Below, one piece after another: positions 63,563-64,000 of a DNA stretch of 64,000 bases (within the stretch, counting starts at the first letter, position 1; the number at the start of each line of letters is the position of its first letter). Source of the stretch: Pictodentalium vernedei (Eukaryota; Mollusca; Scaphopoda; Dentaliida; Dentaliidae); contig CM062297.1 of NCBI GenBank assembly GCA_031216915.1, forward strand, positions 182,908,083 through 182,972,082. The letters run 5' to 3'. Under the pieces are notes generated by a model that was not told where the DNA came from, did no database searches, and saw only the letters and a list, made by a program, of their open reading frames with translations. A program made the position numbers and the translations under genes.

Positions 63563-64000
63563 TAGCTCACCGAAGGGAGCTCAACTTATCACTTGCTGTC
63601 CGTCGTCCGTCATCGTGAACATTTTTCAAATGACTTCTCTGAAACCACTGGTCTGATTTTCACGAAACATCATGTGGATGTTCATTACTATATGGCAATT
63701 CATGTTTGTTCAAATGAAATGGCCACGTCCCTTGGGGGCTCTGTATGGGGCATAACTCTGATAACGCCGTATGAATTATAGAAAAATTATTAAAAAATCT
63801 TCTCCAGAACCAGTGCGCAGAACCTTTTGATACTTGGTATGCAGCATCTTGGTATGGGTCTGATTTAAGCTTGTTCAAATCGAGTCCCTCAACCAATATT
63901 GGGGCTCACTATGGGGGCGTGAATTTTTACTTATTGCAATTTAAGAAAAATTCTTTAAAAATCTTCTTCTCCAGAACCAATGGGCAGAATCTTTTGATGT
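63563..64000. mobile_element. Second copy of the agctcaccgaagggagct module, cut by the window end
   Basis: ttagctcaccgaagggagct again, then the same sequence as 61990-62330 with changes. Continues past the window. Confidence 0.85.

Overview
This window is non-coding-rich animal DNA. It has spliced exons with GT/AG borders, a tRNA-derived SINE, LINE reverse transcriptases, mariner remnants, MITE-like foldbacks, many homopolymers and (CCGT)n/(CCAT)n microsatellites. There is no prokaryotic operon, rRNA or CRISPR. The repeat types (cagtgacct-type tandem repeats, the aaccccaataaa SINE tail, agctcaccgaagggagct modules) resemble those common in mollusc genomes. A bivalve or other mollusc is my best guess; it is an inference, not proven.

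One host gene appears to run left to right across much of the window on the + strand. Short open exons are at 3908-4035, possibly 8189-8382, 20659-20948, 35743-35860, 37471-37568, 52050-52130 and 56833-56889. The last four are phase-compatible with one another and end in a stop. I do not recognise the protein. Its introns hold almost everything else.

The dominant content is tyrosine-recombinase (YR) retrotransposons of the DIRS group, four copies all on the + strand. A (9319-19192) belongs to one family. B (28374-35361), C (39491-46603) and D (47792 to about 51725) belong to a second. A, B and C show the full DIRS layout: inverted terminal repeats, then gag-like ORF, reverse transcriptase/RNase H/methyltransferase-like ORF and tyrosine recombinase, with an internal complementary region (ICR) next to the right terminal repeat whose two halves are reverse complements of the element's two ends. 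C is the best preserved, with an intact YR frame and three small lesions elsewhere. B has a duplicated gag and lacks the RT core. D lacks the gag C-terminus, the YR and the right end. A is split by a 3.04 kb non-LTR retrotransposon lying on the minus strand and flanked by a 330-bp direct duplication.

Other mobile DNA: a LINE at 37660-39490 cut by element C; head-to-head mariner transposase fragments at 23095-23436; a SINE at 8531-8885; piggyBac-type hairpin MITEs (TTAA target, CCCTTTACC ends) at 3587, 52700, 57000 and 58707 plus decayed copies; two further short families ending in AGGCCT and in CAGTGGAACCC; and tandem arrays at 1-1215, 7404-8080, 20091-20595, 23640-25960, 36064-36958, 46869-47575 and 61990-64000. 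Several are nested, so relative ages can be read: element B sits inside a MITE, a MITE sits inside a CAGTGGAACCC element with a recoverable empty site, and element C truncates the LINE.
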